From the NCBI RefSeq assembly GCF_049801075.1, contig NZ_JBNAGG010000003.1, forward strand, positions 1 through 64,000: 64,000 bases of DNA. Reading direction: 5' to 3'. The notes under the pieces were generated by a model. That model was not told the origin of the DNA. It ran no database searches and was given only the letters and a program-made list of their open reading frames with translations. Positions 42,798 through 51,561 of this stretch are shown piece by piece (position 1 is the stretch's first letter; the number at the start of each line of letters is the position of its first letter). This DNA comes from Maritalea sp049801075. GTDB taxonomy: Bacteria > Pseudomonadota > Alphaproteobacteria > Rhizobiales > Devosiaceae. The translations under genes were made by a program, and so were the position numbers.

Positions 42798-43988
42798 CTA
42801 TGCGGCCGGCAAACAGGCCGGTCCAATCGGTTCAAAACTCTTATAGGTGAGAATAAATTCGGTGTGGCCCAGCGCCTCAGAGCGTGTCATTTCGCCATCG
42901 CCCACCTGCGCCACAAGATCAACAATCTCTTGGCCCACCTCATCAAGGCTGGCCTCATTGTCCAAAATCTTGCCTGCGTTCACGTCCATATCGTCGGCCA
43001 TGCGTTTATAGGTGAGCGGGTTGGCGCACACTTTCACCACGGGTGAAATGGCGGATCCCACAACCGAACCGCGACCCGTGGCAAATAAAATCACATGCGA
43101 GCCGCACGCGATCAGCTCAACAATCTCAGCATTGTCGACAATGTTGGGGAAACCAAAGCGCACTTCACCATCTGGCACCACGTCCAAAAGATAAAGCCCG
43201 CCTGAGGGCGGAATGTCACCTGGCTTGATCAAGCCGGAGATGGTCGACGCGCCAGATTTGGCGTAAGCGCCCATGGATTTCTCTTCAATGGTCGAAAGGC
43301 CACCATCGGCATTGCCCGGCGCGAAACTTGGATAGCCCAGCACCTCGTAGTAACGCGCTGCCTTTTCGATGCTCTGCACCAATTCCTCAGCTAGCTCAGG
43401 AGTTGCCGCGCGTTTCGCCATATGCGGCTCGCATCCGATCAACTCGCCGGTTTCTTCAAAGATGCAAGCCGCACCTTTGTCCACAAATTGGTCAAACGCG
43501 CGGCCAATTGCAGGGTTTGCGGTGAGGCCACTGGTGCCGTCAGACCCGCCGCAAATGGTGCCCACCACCAGTTCCGACCAGTCCATATCGACCGTTGGTG
43601 CCTCTTTCAAATCCTGCAATTGTTGCTCGACCCATTCGATGCCTTTTTGCATGGTTTTGCCGGTGCCGCCTTCGCCCTGAATGGTCAGCACTTCAACCGG
43701 ACGCCCAGTTTCGGCCACAACATCTTTCAGCTTTAGCTTGTTGAAGCCCTCGCATCCGAGAGAGACCAGCAAAACAGCGCCCACATTGGGGTGGGTGCAA
43801 AGTCGTTCCATCATGGATTGGGCATATTCGTTGGGATAGCACCCGGGAAAACCGATCACCTGCACATCTTGTGGCGCAAAGCGCTGCGCCACTTGCCGCG
43901 CCACATGGTGCGCGCATTCAACCAGATATACCACTGTGACAATGTTGCGGATGCCTTTGCGGCCGTCGCTGCGTAAATAGCCCTTCAT
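42798..43988 (-). CDS. UxaA/GarD-type dehydratase large subunit
   Basis: This 396-aa protein corresponds to the C-terminal catalytic half of altronate/galactarate dehydratases (GARD family). Recognisable parts: GYLRSDGRKGIRN at the start, SLGCEG, TICGGSDGTSGLTANPA and the C-terminal LYLLDVVPDGEV region. Its start overlaps the small-subunit stop by 4 bp. In Campylobacter jejuni, split uxaA genes belong to the L-fucose locus; here they fill the aldonate-dehydratase step missing from the pathway. The exact substrate is unproven. Confidence 0.82.
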   Translation of the reverse strand: MKGYLRSDGRKGIRNIVTVVYLVECAHHVARQVAQRFAPQDVQVIGFPGCYPNEYAQSMMERLCTHPNVGAVLLVSLGCEGFNKLKLKDVVAETGRPVEVLTIQGEGGTGKTMQKGIEWVEQQLQDLKEAPTVDMDWSELVVGTICGGSDGTSGLTANPAIGRAFDQFVDKGAACIFEETGELIGCEPHMAKRAATPELAEELVQSIEKAARYYEVLGYPSFAPGNADGGLSTIEEKSMGAYAKSGASTISGLIKPGDIPPSGGLYLLDVVPDGEVRFGFPNIVDNAEIVELIACGSHVILFATGRGSVVGSAISPVVKVCANPLTYKRMADDMDVNAGKILDNEASLDEVGQEIVDLVAQVGDGEMTRSEALGHTEFILTYKSFEPIGPACLPAA

Positions 43989-44326
43989 GAGATAACCTCT
44001 TTTCTGGTGCCTGTCGTCACGGTGTTAGCCATATAGGTGCTTTCAATATTGTGCACATGCACCAATTGGCCCTTGGTGATATGTTGATTGGCCACGCCAA
44101 TCACGGCGCCATATTTTAAAATATGTTCGCCTTGTTCGATGTTGCGGGCCGCAATTTTAAAGCCCATGCCCGCCTGTTGGTCGAGTTGCGCAAGCTCGCC
44201 ATCAATCATCAGCATTTCGCCCGCGCGAATGGGCCGGGCCACGCCAAATATATTGTCGTTCGGGTCCAGCAATATCAGTCGTGGATCATATTCGCCCATT
44301 GGGGCTGTGTTATTTTTATTGGTCAT
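43985..44326 (-). CDS. UxaA-type dehydratase small subunit (SAF domain)
   Basis: This protein of about 113 aa is the N-terminal SAF domain that is fused to the catalytic half in E. coli UxaA. GMGFKIAARNIEQGEHILKY and KGQLVHVHNIES match the family pattern. ATG 44326 is preferred over ATG 44347, which adds an unlike tail. It lies 27 bp after the mutarotase gene and overlaps the large-subunit start, so the subunits are made together. Confidence 0.8.
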   Translation of the reverse strand: MTNKNNTAPMGEYDPRLILLDPNDNIFGVARPIRAGEMLMIDGELAQLDQQAGMGFKIAARNIEQGEHILKYGAVIGVANQHITKGQLVHVHNIESTYMANTVTTGTRKEVIS

Positions 44327-44353
44327 GAATAGACTTTCGATCCGCAAGGTGGA

Positions 44354-44695
44354 TTATGGATGGTAGAAGACTTGCTCCATAGATGCCCACCATTCGTCTT
44401 CTTGTTTGCTCTCCAATGGCTTTTGACACGGAATGCACAATTCCCACCATTTTTGGGTGATGGGCATGTCGGCCATTTTCTTCATGTCGGCGGCAAAATC
44501 GCTGCCCACATATTCCCAATAGCCGAACAGCAAATTTTCTGGTTCGCGCAGAAAAATGGAATAGTTGGTGACGTTGCAATCGCTCAGGCTTTGCAAAATT
44601 TCCGGCCACACATCTGCGTGCAGTTCTTTATAGCGCGCAATAAATTCAGGCCGCACACCGATCACCATTCCCATGCGTTCCATTGGCTGCTCCAT
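44354..44695 (-). CDS. L-rhamnose/L-fucose mutarotase family protein
   Basis: This 113-aa RhaM-type ferredoxin-like protein interconverts sugar anomers. The catalytic His is in YKELHADVWPEIL (about residue 26) and FGYWEYVGSDF and terminal WWASMEQVFYHP match the family. In RhaM the sugar is L-rhamnose; in several alphaproteobacterial fucose loci a member of this family is the fucose mutarotase. It leads the catabolic operon, consistent with the first step after uptake. Confidence 0.85.
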   Translation of the reverse strand: MEQPMERMGMVIGVRPEFIARYKELHADVWPEILQSLSDCNVTNYSIFLREPENLLFGYWEYVGSDFAADMKKMADMPITQKWWELCIPCQKPLESKQEDEWWASMEQVFYHP

Positions 44696-44739
44696 TGGAT
44701 TGATTTTTCCCGCAAACTAAACTTGATTTTTTTATATGT

Positions 44740-44772
44740 CAAAAGTATTTTTATAAATGAAATTAACTTTTG
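44740..44772. promoter_or_regulatory. inverted repeat in the divergent promoter region
   Basis: CAAAAGT at 44740-44746 and ACTTTTG at 44766-44772 are exact inverted copies separated by 19 AT-rich bases. They lie between the divergent mutarotase and Gfo/Idh genes and may bind one of the nearby IclR or LacI proteins. A small GGGGT/ACCCC hairpin follows at 44772-44787. Confidence 0.35.
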
Positions 44773-44844
44773 GGGTGCATTTACCCCCTTGCTCGGCTAA
44801 TTCTTCAAGATCGCCAAATCAAAAAATGGCGGAAAGGTACTCCC

Positions 44845-45900
44845 ATGACGCTTATGCAAAGCTGGCCAAAACCATCGCGCACCACCCCCACCGTCATCAT
44901 TGGCGCGGGCAGCATTGTGGTTGATGCACATTTGCCCACCTATAAAAATGAAGGCATTCCGGTGGCTGGCCTGTTCGATTTGAATCAGGAACGCGCGCAG
45001 GAAGTTGCATCCGAATGGGGTGTGGACAAAGTGTTCACAACGCTTACTGAGGCCATGCAGCACGGCACCGACGTGATTTATGATTTGGCCTTGCCCCCTG
45101 CGGCCATTGCCGAAACGTTGCGCCATGTGCCTGAGGACGCCACGGTACTGATTCAAAAGCCAATGGGATCGAATTTCGATCAGGCGAAAGCGATTTTGCA
45201 GATTTGCCGTGATCGCAATTTGAAAGCGGGAATCAATTTTCAATTGCGGTTCAGCCCACAAATGCTGGCCGTGCGTGACGCGATTCAGCAGGGTGTTTTG
45301 GGTGAGTTGCTCGAAATTGAAATGCACCTCAATTTGAAAACGCCATGGGAGTTATGGCCTTTCCTTGAGGGTCTGGAGCGGATCGAAATTGCGGTGCACT
45401 CTATTCATTATCTAGATTTGATCCGGTCGCTGGTGGGCACGCCTAAAGGCGTGTTTGCGCGCACAATGGGCGATCCGCGATCGGCCAATATGGCGCAAAC
45501 ACGCACTTCTGCCATTTTGGATTATGGCGACAAGCTGCGCTGCACTCTTACCCTAAATCATAACCATGATTATGGACGTAAGTTTCAAGAGTGCTTGTTC
45601 CGCTTTGAAGGCGATAAGGGTGCGATCGTGACCCAGATCGGCGTTAATCTGAACTATCCAAAGGGCGAGCCAGACGAATTGTGGTTGGCGACAAAAGAGC
45701 AGGAATGGCAGCAAATCCCGCTTGAAGGATCTTGGTTCCTCGACGCGTTTTCCGGCATTTTCCGTAATGCGCAGCGCTTCCATATTGGGGAAGATGAGAC
45801 GCTGGAAACCTCGGTAGAAAACTGCATCGACACAATGGCATTGGTGGAAGCGTGTTTTGAGGCCAATGAATTGCCATCCCACCCGCTTCCAGAAGCTTGA
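44845..45900 (+). CDS. Gfo/Idh/MocA-family oxidoreductase
   Basis: This 351-aa NAD(P)-dependent sugar oxidoreductase has an N-terminal Rossmann motif (VIIGAGSIVVDAHLP) and a C-terminal Gfo domain. The usual EKP catalytic motif reads QKP (VLIQKPMG), keeping the Lys. It could oxidise the sugar at C1, which is a missing step for the fucose-type pathway, but this is inference. Start ATG 44845 is preceded by GGAAAGG; an ATG at 44770 gives a long unlike tail. Convergent with an IclR gene. Confidence 0.82.
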   Translation: MTLMQSWPKPSRTTPTVIIGAGSIVVDAHLPTYKNEGIPVAGLFDLNQERAQEVASEWGVDKVFTTLTEAMQHGTDVIYDLALPPAAIAETLRHVPEDATVLIQKPMGSNFDQAKAILQICRDRNLKAGINFQLRFSPQMLAVRDAIQQGVLGELLEIEMHLNLKTPWELWPFLEGLERIEIAVHSIHYLDLIRSLVGTPKGVFARTMGDPRSANMAQTRTSAILDYGDKLRCTLTLNHNHDYGRKFQECLFRFEGDKGAIVTQIGVNLNYPKGEPDELWLATKEQEWQQIPLEGSWFLDAFSGIFRNAQRFHIGEDETLETSVENCIDTMALVEACFEANELPSHPLPEA

Positions 45901-45914
45901 GCCACGCTTACGAT

Positions 45915-46685
45915 TTAAGTGAGCGCCCGTGCTGGGCCGCCCAATTGCACTGAAATGCTTTCAGCGGCGGCCAGCAATTCCTGCAAACATTCCTCTTTCG
46001 GCATACCGCCTTGCAAGCGCTCCATATAAGGTATGGTCAGCGCTGCGGTGGCAAAGCCATCAAAGCCCAATATCGGGGCACTGATATTTTCGATGCCCTT
46101 CACCACAAGGCTTTCCAATTGCTCATAGCCTTGGCTGGCAATCTGGTTCAGTTCGGTGCGCAATTGTTTGGCAGGCACTTTATCAGGATGAGGAATGCTG
46201 GCGATTGCCTTTTCGCGCACTTCCGGGTCGGAATGCGCCAGAATCACCCGACCAGATGAGGTGCGCCAAAATTCGATCCGCGCGCCCATGCGCACGCTCA
46301 ACACATTATTGCCGGGGTTGTCCACCTGCCCCACAATCACGATGCTATCGCCAGAACGGACCCCCAAATGACAGGATTGGTTGGTTTGCGCGGCTAAGCG
46401 CTGCATTACAGGTGCGGCCGCCACGGTCAACCGCTTTACGATGGGGATACGATGGGCCAATTCAAACAGGCGTGTGGTGAGGTAATAGCGGTCGCTGGTT
46501 TCATCCAGCGCGATCAGCCCACGCCGCCGCAGCACCACCAGCATCCGGAAAATTTCACTGACAGAGCGATCCAGACGTTTGGCGATTTCACCTTGGGTGA
46601 GGCTTTCCCCTGCCTCGGCCAATGTTTCAATAATGTCGAGCCCTTTATCGAGCGCTGGCGCGTTATATTTCTCCGTACCGCTCAT
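45915..46685 (-). CDS. IclR-family transcriptional regulator
   Basis: This 256-aa protein has a winged helix (TQGEIAKRLDRSVSEIFRML, about 29-48) and an IclR effector domain (CHLGVRSGDSIVIVGQVDN, WRTSSGRVILAHSD). Position beside the Gfo/Idh gene and the mutarotase operon suggests control of this sugar region. Its effector is not predictable. The gene stands between two unrelated transcription units. Confidence 0.9.
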   Translation of the reverse strand: MSGTEKYNAPALDKGLDIIETLAEAGESLTQGEIAKRLDRSVSEIFRMLVVLRRRGLIALDETSDRYYLTTRLFELAHRIPIVKRLTVAAAPVMQRLAAQTNQSCHLGVRSGDSIVIVGQVDNPGNNVLSVRMGARIEFWRTSSGRVILAHSDPEVREKAIASIPHPDKVPAKQLRTELNQIASQGYEQLESLVVKGIENISAPILGFDGFATAALTIPYMERLQGGMPKEECLQELLAAAESISVQLGGPARALT

Positions 46686-46797
46686 TGGCTACCTCCCCAA
46701 ATAAATCTCGATAAAGCTAAGGGAGAAGTTAAGGCAAAACAATGCAATAGGCGTTTTTTACACGCAAAAGTGGATTTTACACATGCAATTGGCGCCC

Positions 46798-47274
46798 TTA
46801 AAGTTCAATTTGCCGATCGACAAATGTGATCTTAGGCGATTTGAAGCCCATCTTTGCCCATGCCCACAATAGCTTGGCCATAAAACCAGCTGAAAATGAT
46901 TTAGCACGTTTTGACGTTACGGTACCGGCTGGCCACAAAATCCCGTAAACACTGGCCCAATGGCCCGGTCCAAAATCGAGGAACATCGGTGTGTTGCAGC
47001 ACGTGGCGATGATGCGACGGGTGGGGCTATCTTCCTTCAGGCGAAACTGCGCCAAATGCTCAGCGCCCTTTTCGCAATTGATATAATCTTTGCGATAAAG
47101 CTCGAAATGCGTCGCGCCGTGCGAATTCAAAATTGTAGGTGCGCCATCCAAAGCCTGCATCTTCGCACCCGCCGTGCGGCAACTGCCGCATCCGCAATCG
47201 GCGCTGGCCATTTCCTTGCCCTTTATGCTCAACTGCACGTTGCCACATTGGCAGGACAAAATTTGGTTTTGCAT
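46798..47274 (-). CDS. DUF6151/GFA-like zinc-site protein
   Basis: This 158-aa protein has a zinc-ribbon-like arrangement: CQCGNVQL near the start, CGCGSC (about 27-32) and CCNTP (about 96). This Cys pattern resembles glutathione-dependent formaldehyde-activating-like proteins (GFA/DUF6151). No function is assigned. It is monocistronic, transcribed before the IclR gene; about 110 bp separates them. Confidence 0.65.
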   Translation of the reverse strand: MQNQILSCQCGNVQLSIKGKEMASADCGCGSCRTAGAKMQALDGAPTILNSHGATHFELYRKDYINCEKGAEHLAQFRLKEDSPTRRIIATCCNTPMFLDFGPGHWASVYGILWPAGTVTSKRAKSFSAGFMAKLLWAWAKMGFKSPKITFVDRQIEL

Positions 47275-47429
47275 CTCAATTTACTCCCACAACCACAAAT
47301 AAAGCGGTTGTAACATTTAAAGCGCCGCTAAGCGACTACAGGTGAGTAGGGCAAAGCCATGTTTGGTATTTCAAACAAATCGAGCTGCCCACCCAGAAAT
47401 GTAAATTTCGAAAAGCTCGCGCGCAAGTT

Positions 47430-47456
47430 TGCCCTGCTCGTCTGATTGGCAGGGCA
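47430..47456 (-). terminator. hairpin after the hpa operon
   Basis: TGCCCTG and CAGGGCA form a perfect 7-bp stem with a 13-base loop just after the hpaI stop. It lacks a T-run, so it may be a Rho-type or mRNA-protecting structure. The remaining 47275-47429 sequence shows nothing else. Confidence 0.45.
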
Positions 47457-47469
47457 TAGCTTTAGAAAA

Positions 47470-48273
47470 CTAGTAGGTCTTGTCACCTGCAGGTGCAGCA
47501 TGGCCCGCACCTGTAAACTCTTCCGCCAGCTTGCTGGTGGCACCGGAGAAAAGGGTTACATCCGTGCCCACCGCCACAAAGCGGGCGCCTTGGTCTAGGC
47601 AAGCGCGCGCAAAAGCTTTGTCGGCGCTCAGAATGCCTGCGGCTTTACCTGTGGCAGCAATCCTTGCAATACCGTCAAGCACCGCGTCTTTCACTGTCTG
47701 CTCGCCGGGGCGGCCCAGATAGCCCATATCTGCTGCCAAATCAGCAGGGCCGATAAAGATGCCGTCCACGCTTTCAACCTGACCGATCTCTTCAATCGCC
47801 TCAACGCCGACTTGGCTTTCCACCTGTACAATCAGGCAGGTTTGATCATTTGCCGTTTGCAGATAATCGCCAATGCGGTTGAACTGCGATGCCCGGGCCA
47901 GCGCTGCGCCAACGCCGCGCACGCCAGCAGGCGGATATTTAATCGCGCGCACGAGTTCTTTTGCCTGTTCAGCACTTTCCACCATCGGCACCAAAATATT
48001 TTGCGCCCCAAGGTCCAGCACTTGTTTGATCAACCAGGTTTCGCCAATCGGCACCCGCACCACCGGGTTCACCGGATAGTTGGATAAAACTTGCAGTTGG
48101 CCCAAAATAGATTGCAGATCATTGGGGGCATGTTCACCATCGATCACCAGCCAATCAAAGCCGGCCCCCGCGCAAATTTCAGCCGTATAAGAATTGGCAA
48201 GGCCCATCCAAAGCCCAATCTGCTTTTCGCCATTCAGGATGGCGGCTTTAAATTTGTTGGTGGGTGCTGGCAT
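47470..48273 (-). CDS. hpaI: 4-hydroxy-2-oxoheptane-1,7-dioate aldolase
   Basis: This 267-aa class II HpcH/HpaI aldolase splits the last seven-carbon intermediate of homoprotocatechuate breakdown into pyruvate and succinate semialdehyde. Metal and substrate residues sit in FDWLVIDGEHAPND, VVRVPIG, LVPMVESAEQA, CLIVQVES (metal Glu) and GIFIGPADLAADMG (metal Asp). The sequence has normal length and is the last gene of the hpa operon. Gap to hpaH is 11 bp. Confidence 0.93.
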   Translation of the reverse strand: MPAPTNKFKAAILNGEKQIGLWMGLANSYTAEICAGAGFDWLVIDGEHAPNDLQSILGQLQVLSNYPVNPVVRVPIGETWLIKQVLDLGAQNILVPMVESAEQAKELVRAIKYPPAGVRGVGAALARASQFNRIGDYLQTANDQTCLIVQVESQVGVEAIEEIGQVESVDGIFIGPADLAADMGYLGRPGEQTVKDAVLDGIARIAATGKAAGILSADKAFARACLDQGARFVAVGTDVTLFSGATSKLAEEFTGAGHAAPAGDKTY

Positions 48274-48284
48274 GTTGATGTTCC

Positions 48285-49088
48285 TTATTCGAAAAAAGTG
48301 CTGACAGTGCCCAAGGGGCCGAAGTCTGCCATGATGGTGTCGCCATGGCGGGTTTCCACGGGGCGGATGAAGGAGCCGGAGAGGATAATCTCACCAGGCT
48401 CTAAGCCAATGTCAAATTGCGCCAGCCGCTTCACCAGCCACACAATGCCCATGGCTGGGTGATTCAGCACCCCCGCGCCAAGACCGGTTTCTTCCACCAC
48501 GCCATTGCGTTGCACGATGGCGCCAACCCAGCGCAAATCCACCTCGTCAACCCGCATGGCACGGCCACCTAACACCAGCCCGGCATTGGCCGCATTATCT
48601 GACACCGTGTCGACAATGGTGCGCATTTGCCCGGTTTCGGTATCTTTGCGCACGACCCTCGTGTCCAAAATCTCCAGAGACGGGATCACATAGTCCGTGG
48701 CGTTCAGCACATCGAACAGGGTGACCTTGTCGCCCTTGAGCGGTGCTTTCAAAATAAAGGCGATTTCCGCTTCAATACGCGGCTGAATAAATCGATCTTT
48801 TGGCACTGTCGCGCCATTTTCAAACGCCATATCGTCAAACAACACGCCTGAATCCGGCGTGGTGATGTTCAATGCCGCCTGCATGGTTTTTGACGTGAGG
48901 CCGATTTTCCAGCCAATGCGTCGACGCCCCAACCCATATTTATGGGCCACCCAGGCATCTTGCACCTTATAGGCATCGGCCAGTTCTGCCTCCGGAAACC
49001 GCTTGGAGATCAGCGGAATTTGCTGCCGCGTTTCCTCGGCGTTATGCAGTTCTTCCGCCAGCTTTTTGGCATCATTATCACTAATCAT
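48285..49088 (-). CDS. hpaH: 2-oxo-hept-4-ene-1,7-dioate hydratase
   Basis: This 267-aa FAH-fold hydratase adds water to the enolised diene acid before the HpaI step. Typical parts are IGWKIGLTSKTMQ, PRIEAEIAFIL (metal acids) and the final GDTIMADFGPLGTVS. I start at ATG 49088, 1 bp after the hpaG stop; the in-frame codon at 49100 is an overlapping alternative. Confidence 0.9.
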   Translation of the reverse strand: MISDNDAKKLAEELHNAEETRQQIPLISKRFPEAELADAYKVQDAWVAHKYGLGRRRIGWKIGLTSKTMQAALNITTPDSGVLFDDMAFENGATVPKDRFIQPRIEAEIAFILKAPLKGDKVTLFDVLNATDYVIPSLEILDTRVVRKDTETGQMRTIVDTVSDNAANAGLVLGGRAMRVDEVDLRWVGAIVQRNGVVEETGLGAGVLNHPAMGIVWLVKRLAQFDIGLEPGEIILSGSFIRPVETRHGDTIMADFGPLGTVSTFFE

Positions 49089-49089
49089 T

Positions 49090-49962
49090 TTAATCCTCAT
49101 CCCGCACTGTGTTGCGCAACAGGCCGATGCCTTCGGCTTCCACTTCGATCACATCGCCAGGCTTCAGCCATTGTGGCGGGTCAAGCCGGGCGCCTGCGCC
49201 TGTTGGTGTGCCAGTCACGATCACGTCGCCGGGCACTAGGGTGGTGAAGGTCGAAATATAATTGATCAATTTTCTAAAGCTGAAAATCATACGTGAGGTG
49301 CGATCATCCTGACGGACTTCGCCATTCACTTTGGTGGTCAGGCGCACATCGGCCAATTGCTCTTCGCCTTCAAACGGCACCAACCAAGGGCCGATTGAGC
49401 CCGTATCGTCGAAGTTTTTACCTTGGGTCACATTGAACTTGGCATGGCGCACCCAATCGCGAATGGTGCCTTCATTGCACAAGGTCAAGGCCGCCACATG
49501 GTCCAGCGCGTCTTCTTCAGCAATGTGCCGACCGCCTTTGCCGATCACTAACACGATCTCGCCTTCATAATCCAATTGTGGCGAAGCGTGGGGGCGTACC
49601 AAGGCTTGGTCATGGCCAGTGAAGGAGCGTGGGAACCGGATGAAAAGTGACGGGTTTGGCGGTGCCTCTTGCCCGTCCTTATATTCTTCATTTCGGTTAA
49701 GGAAGTTTACGCCCACACAAATCAATTTCTCGGGGTTTTGGATCGGAATTTCGTTTGAAATCTCATCCAAACCAAAATCGTCCGGCTGGCCCTTTGCAGC
49801 CTCAACCAGTTCAGGCAGCGCGCCCGCTTCGATCACTTCACGCAACCCCGCATATTTGGTGCCAAAGCGGGCAGAAAGGTCCACCACGCCTGTGTCGGTG
49901 ATGGCCCCATAGCCCAGCTTGTTGTTGCGCTTAAAGGTGGCGATGCGCGCCCGATTGGTCAT
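49090..49962 (-). CDS. hpaG: HpaG-type FAH-family isomerase/decarboxylase
   Basis: This 290-aa FAH-fold protein probably decarboxylates 5-oxopent-3-ene-1,2,5-tricarboxylate in the homoprotocatechuate pathway. The active-site acids are in LDYEGEIVLVIGKGG and the GDVIVTGTPTGAG signature is present. E. coli HpaG has two fused FAH domains; this protein has one. The start is ATG 49962, right after the dehydrogenase stop. Confidence 0.8.
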   Translation of the reverse strand: MTNRARIATFKRNNKLGYGAITDTGVVDLSARFGTKYAGLREVIEAGALPELVEAAKGQPDDFGLDEISNEIPIQNPEKLICVGVNFLNRNEEYKDGQEAPPNPSLFIRFPRSFTGHDQALVRPHASPQLDYEGEIVLVIGKGGRHIAEEDALDHVAALTLCNEGTIRDWVRHAKFNVTQGKNFDDTGSIGPWLVPFEGEEQLADVRLTTKVNGEVRQDDRTSRMIFSFRKLINYISTFTTLVPGDVIVTGTPTGAGARLDPPQWLKPGDVIEVEAEGIGLLRNTVRDED

Positions 49963-49963
49963 A

Positions 49964-51427
49964 TTATTCCTCATTTTCCTTGATGCCGCCAAGGCAGACA
50001 TATTTGAGTTCTAAAAATTCATCCAAGCCATAGTGGGAGCCTTCGCGGCCCAGTCCGGAATGTTTGACGCCACCAAATGGCGCTTCCGCAGTGGAGATAA
50101 GCCCGGTGTTCACGCCCACCATGCCATATTCCAATTCTTCGGCGACGCGCCAAACTCGGCTCAAATCATTGGCGTAGAAATAGGAGGCGAGGCCAAATTC
50201 AGTGTCATTGGCCATGTGCACCACATCAGCTTCGCTCTCAAACTTGAACAGCGGCGCAACGGGACCAAAAGTTTCTTCCGTCGCCACGGTCATATCTTGG
50301 GTGACGCCGGTCATGATGGTGGGTTCAAAGAAGGTGCCGCCCAAGCTATGGCGTCGGCCACCCAAGGTTACTTCCGCCCCCTTCTGCTTGGCGTCCGCAA
50401 TATGTTCTTCCACCTTCTCAACTGCGCCCTGATCGATCAACGGCCCGAAGGTCACATCATCGGCAAAACCATCCCCGGTTTTGAGTTTCTGCAATGCTTC
50501 TTTCAGCTTTTGGGCAAATTCATCATAAATATTAGCCTGCACATATATACGGTTGGCGCACACACACGTCTGGCCATTATTGCGGAACTTGGCGATGATT
50601 GCTCCCTCCACCGCGTCGTCCACATTGGCATCGTCGAACACGATAAAGGGTGCATTGCCGCCCAGTTCCAGGCCGAGTTTTTTGATGGTTGGTGCACTTT
50701 GCTCATAGAGCATCGCCCCCACTTCCGTGGACCCGGTAAAGGTGATTTTGCGCACCACATCGCTGGCCGTCAGCGTAACGCCAATGGTTTTGGAGGAGCC
50801 AGTGACCACGGAGAACAATTCCATGGGCAACCCGGCGCGTTCCGCCAGCACGGCCAATGCAATCGCCGAGAACGGGGTTTGCGACGCGGGTTTCAGCACC
50901 ATGGCGCAGCCTGCAGCGAGCGCTGGTCCGGCTTTGCGGGTGATCATCGCATTGGGGAAGTTCCACGGCGTGATGGCCGCCACAACGCCAACGGGCTGCT
51001 TCATCACCATGATGCGGCTATCGGTGCGGTGGGCCGGGATCAAATCGCCACAAACACGGCGCGCCTCTTCGGCGAACCATTCAATAAAGCTTGCGCCATA
51101 GGCGATTTCACCTTTGGCTTCGGAAAGCGGTTTGCCTTGCTCAATGGTCAGAATGGCCGCGAGGTCATCCTGATGTTCCATCATCAATTCAAACCAGCGA
51201 CGCAGAATCTGTGCCCGCTCTTTTGCGGTGCGTTTGGCCCATTGCTTTTGCGCTTTGGCCGCTGCGGCAATCGCTTCTTCCACTTCTTCAGCGCCAATTT
51301 TTGGCAGCTTGCCCACAATATCACCAGTAGATGGATTTTTGACCGTCAGCATATCATCGCTGGTTTCAATCCATTTACCAGCAACTGGCAGGGCTTCGCG
51401 GAGCAATTTTGGGTCGTTCAGTTTCAT
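49964..51427 (-). CDS. gabD: succinate-semialdehyde dehydrogenase (NAD(P)+)
   Basis: This 487-aa aldehyde dehydrogenase of the GabD group oxidises succinate semialdehyde, the HpaI product, to succinate. Catalytic Glu in LELGGNAPF, Cys in NGQTCVCANR (about residue 286), cofactor region FTGSTEVGAML and PWNFPNAM are clear. GQTCVCANRIYV is characteristic of GabD enzymes. Its presence inside the hpa operon links ring degradation to the TCA cycle. Confidence 0.9.
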   Translation of the reverse strand: MKLNDPKLLREALPVAGKWIETSDDMLTVKNPSTGDIVGKLPKIGAEEVEEAIAAAAKAQKQWAKRTAKERAQILRRWFELMMEHQDDLAAILTIEQGKPLSEAKGEIAYGASFIEWFAEEARRVCGDLIPAHRTDSRIMVMKQPVGVVAAITPWNFPNAMITRKAGPALAAGCAMVLKPASQTPFSAIALAVLAERAGLPMELFSVVTGSSKTIGVTLTASDVVRKITFTGSTEVGAMLYEQSAPTIKKLGLELGGNAPFIVFDDANVDDAVEGAIIAKFRNNGQTCVCANRIYVQANIYDEFAQKLKEALQKLKTGDGFADDVTFGPLIDQGAVEKVEEHIADAKQKGAEVTLGGRRHSLGGTFFEPTIMTGVTQDMTVATEETFGPVAPLFKFESEADVVHMANDTEFGLASYFYANDLSRVWRVAEELEYGMVGVNTGLISTAEAPFGGVKHSGLGREGSHYGLDEFLELKYVCLGGIKENEE

Positions 51428-51561
51428 GTCGCTTTCCTTTGTTGGCCGTTCAAGTCAAACGCCTCTTGGCGTTGGTGCGGGTTAATTGGTCAACGACTCA
51501 GTGCGTGAAAAGTTCTCGCCTTGCCGTTATCTTAGCCCCGTCCAACGCCAGTGGGTTCGCT

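Noticed and set aside
44772..44787. GGGGT/ACCCC hairpin as a riboswitch
   Set aside because: Only a 5-bp stem; no surrounding conserved structure is visible.
50033..51508. 491-codon plus-strand frame opposite the succinate-semialdehyde dehydrogenase gene
   Set aside because: It is the mirror of a well-conserved dehydrogenase gene and reads as low-similarity, His/Gly-rich sequence with no domain.
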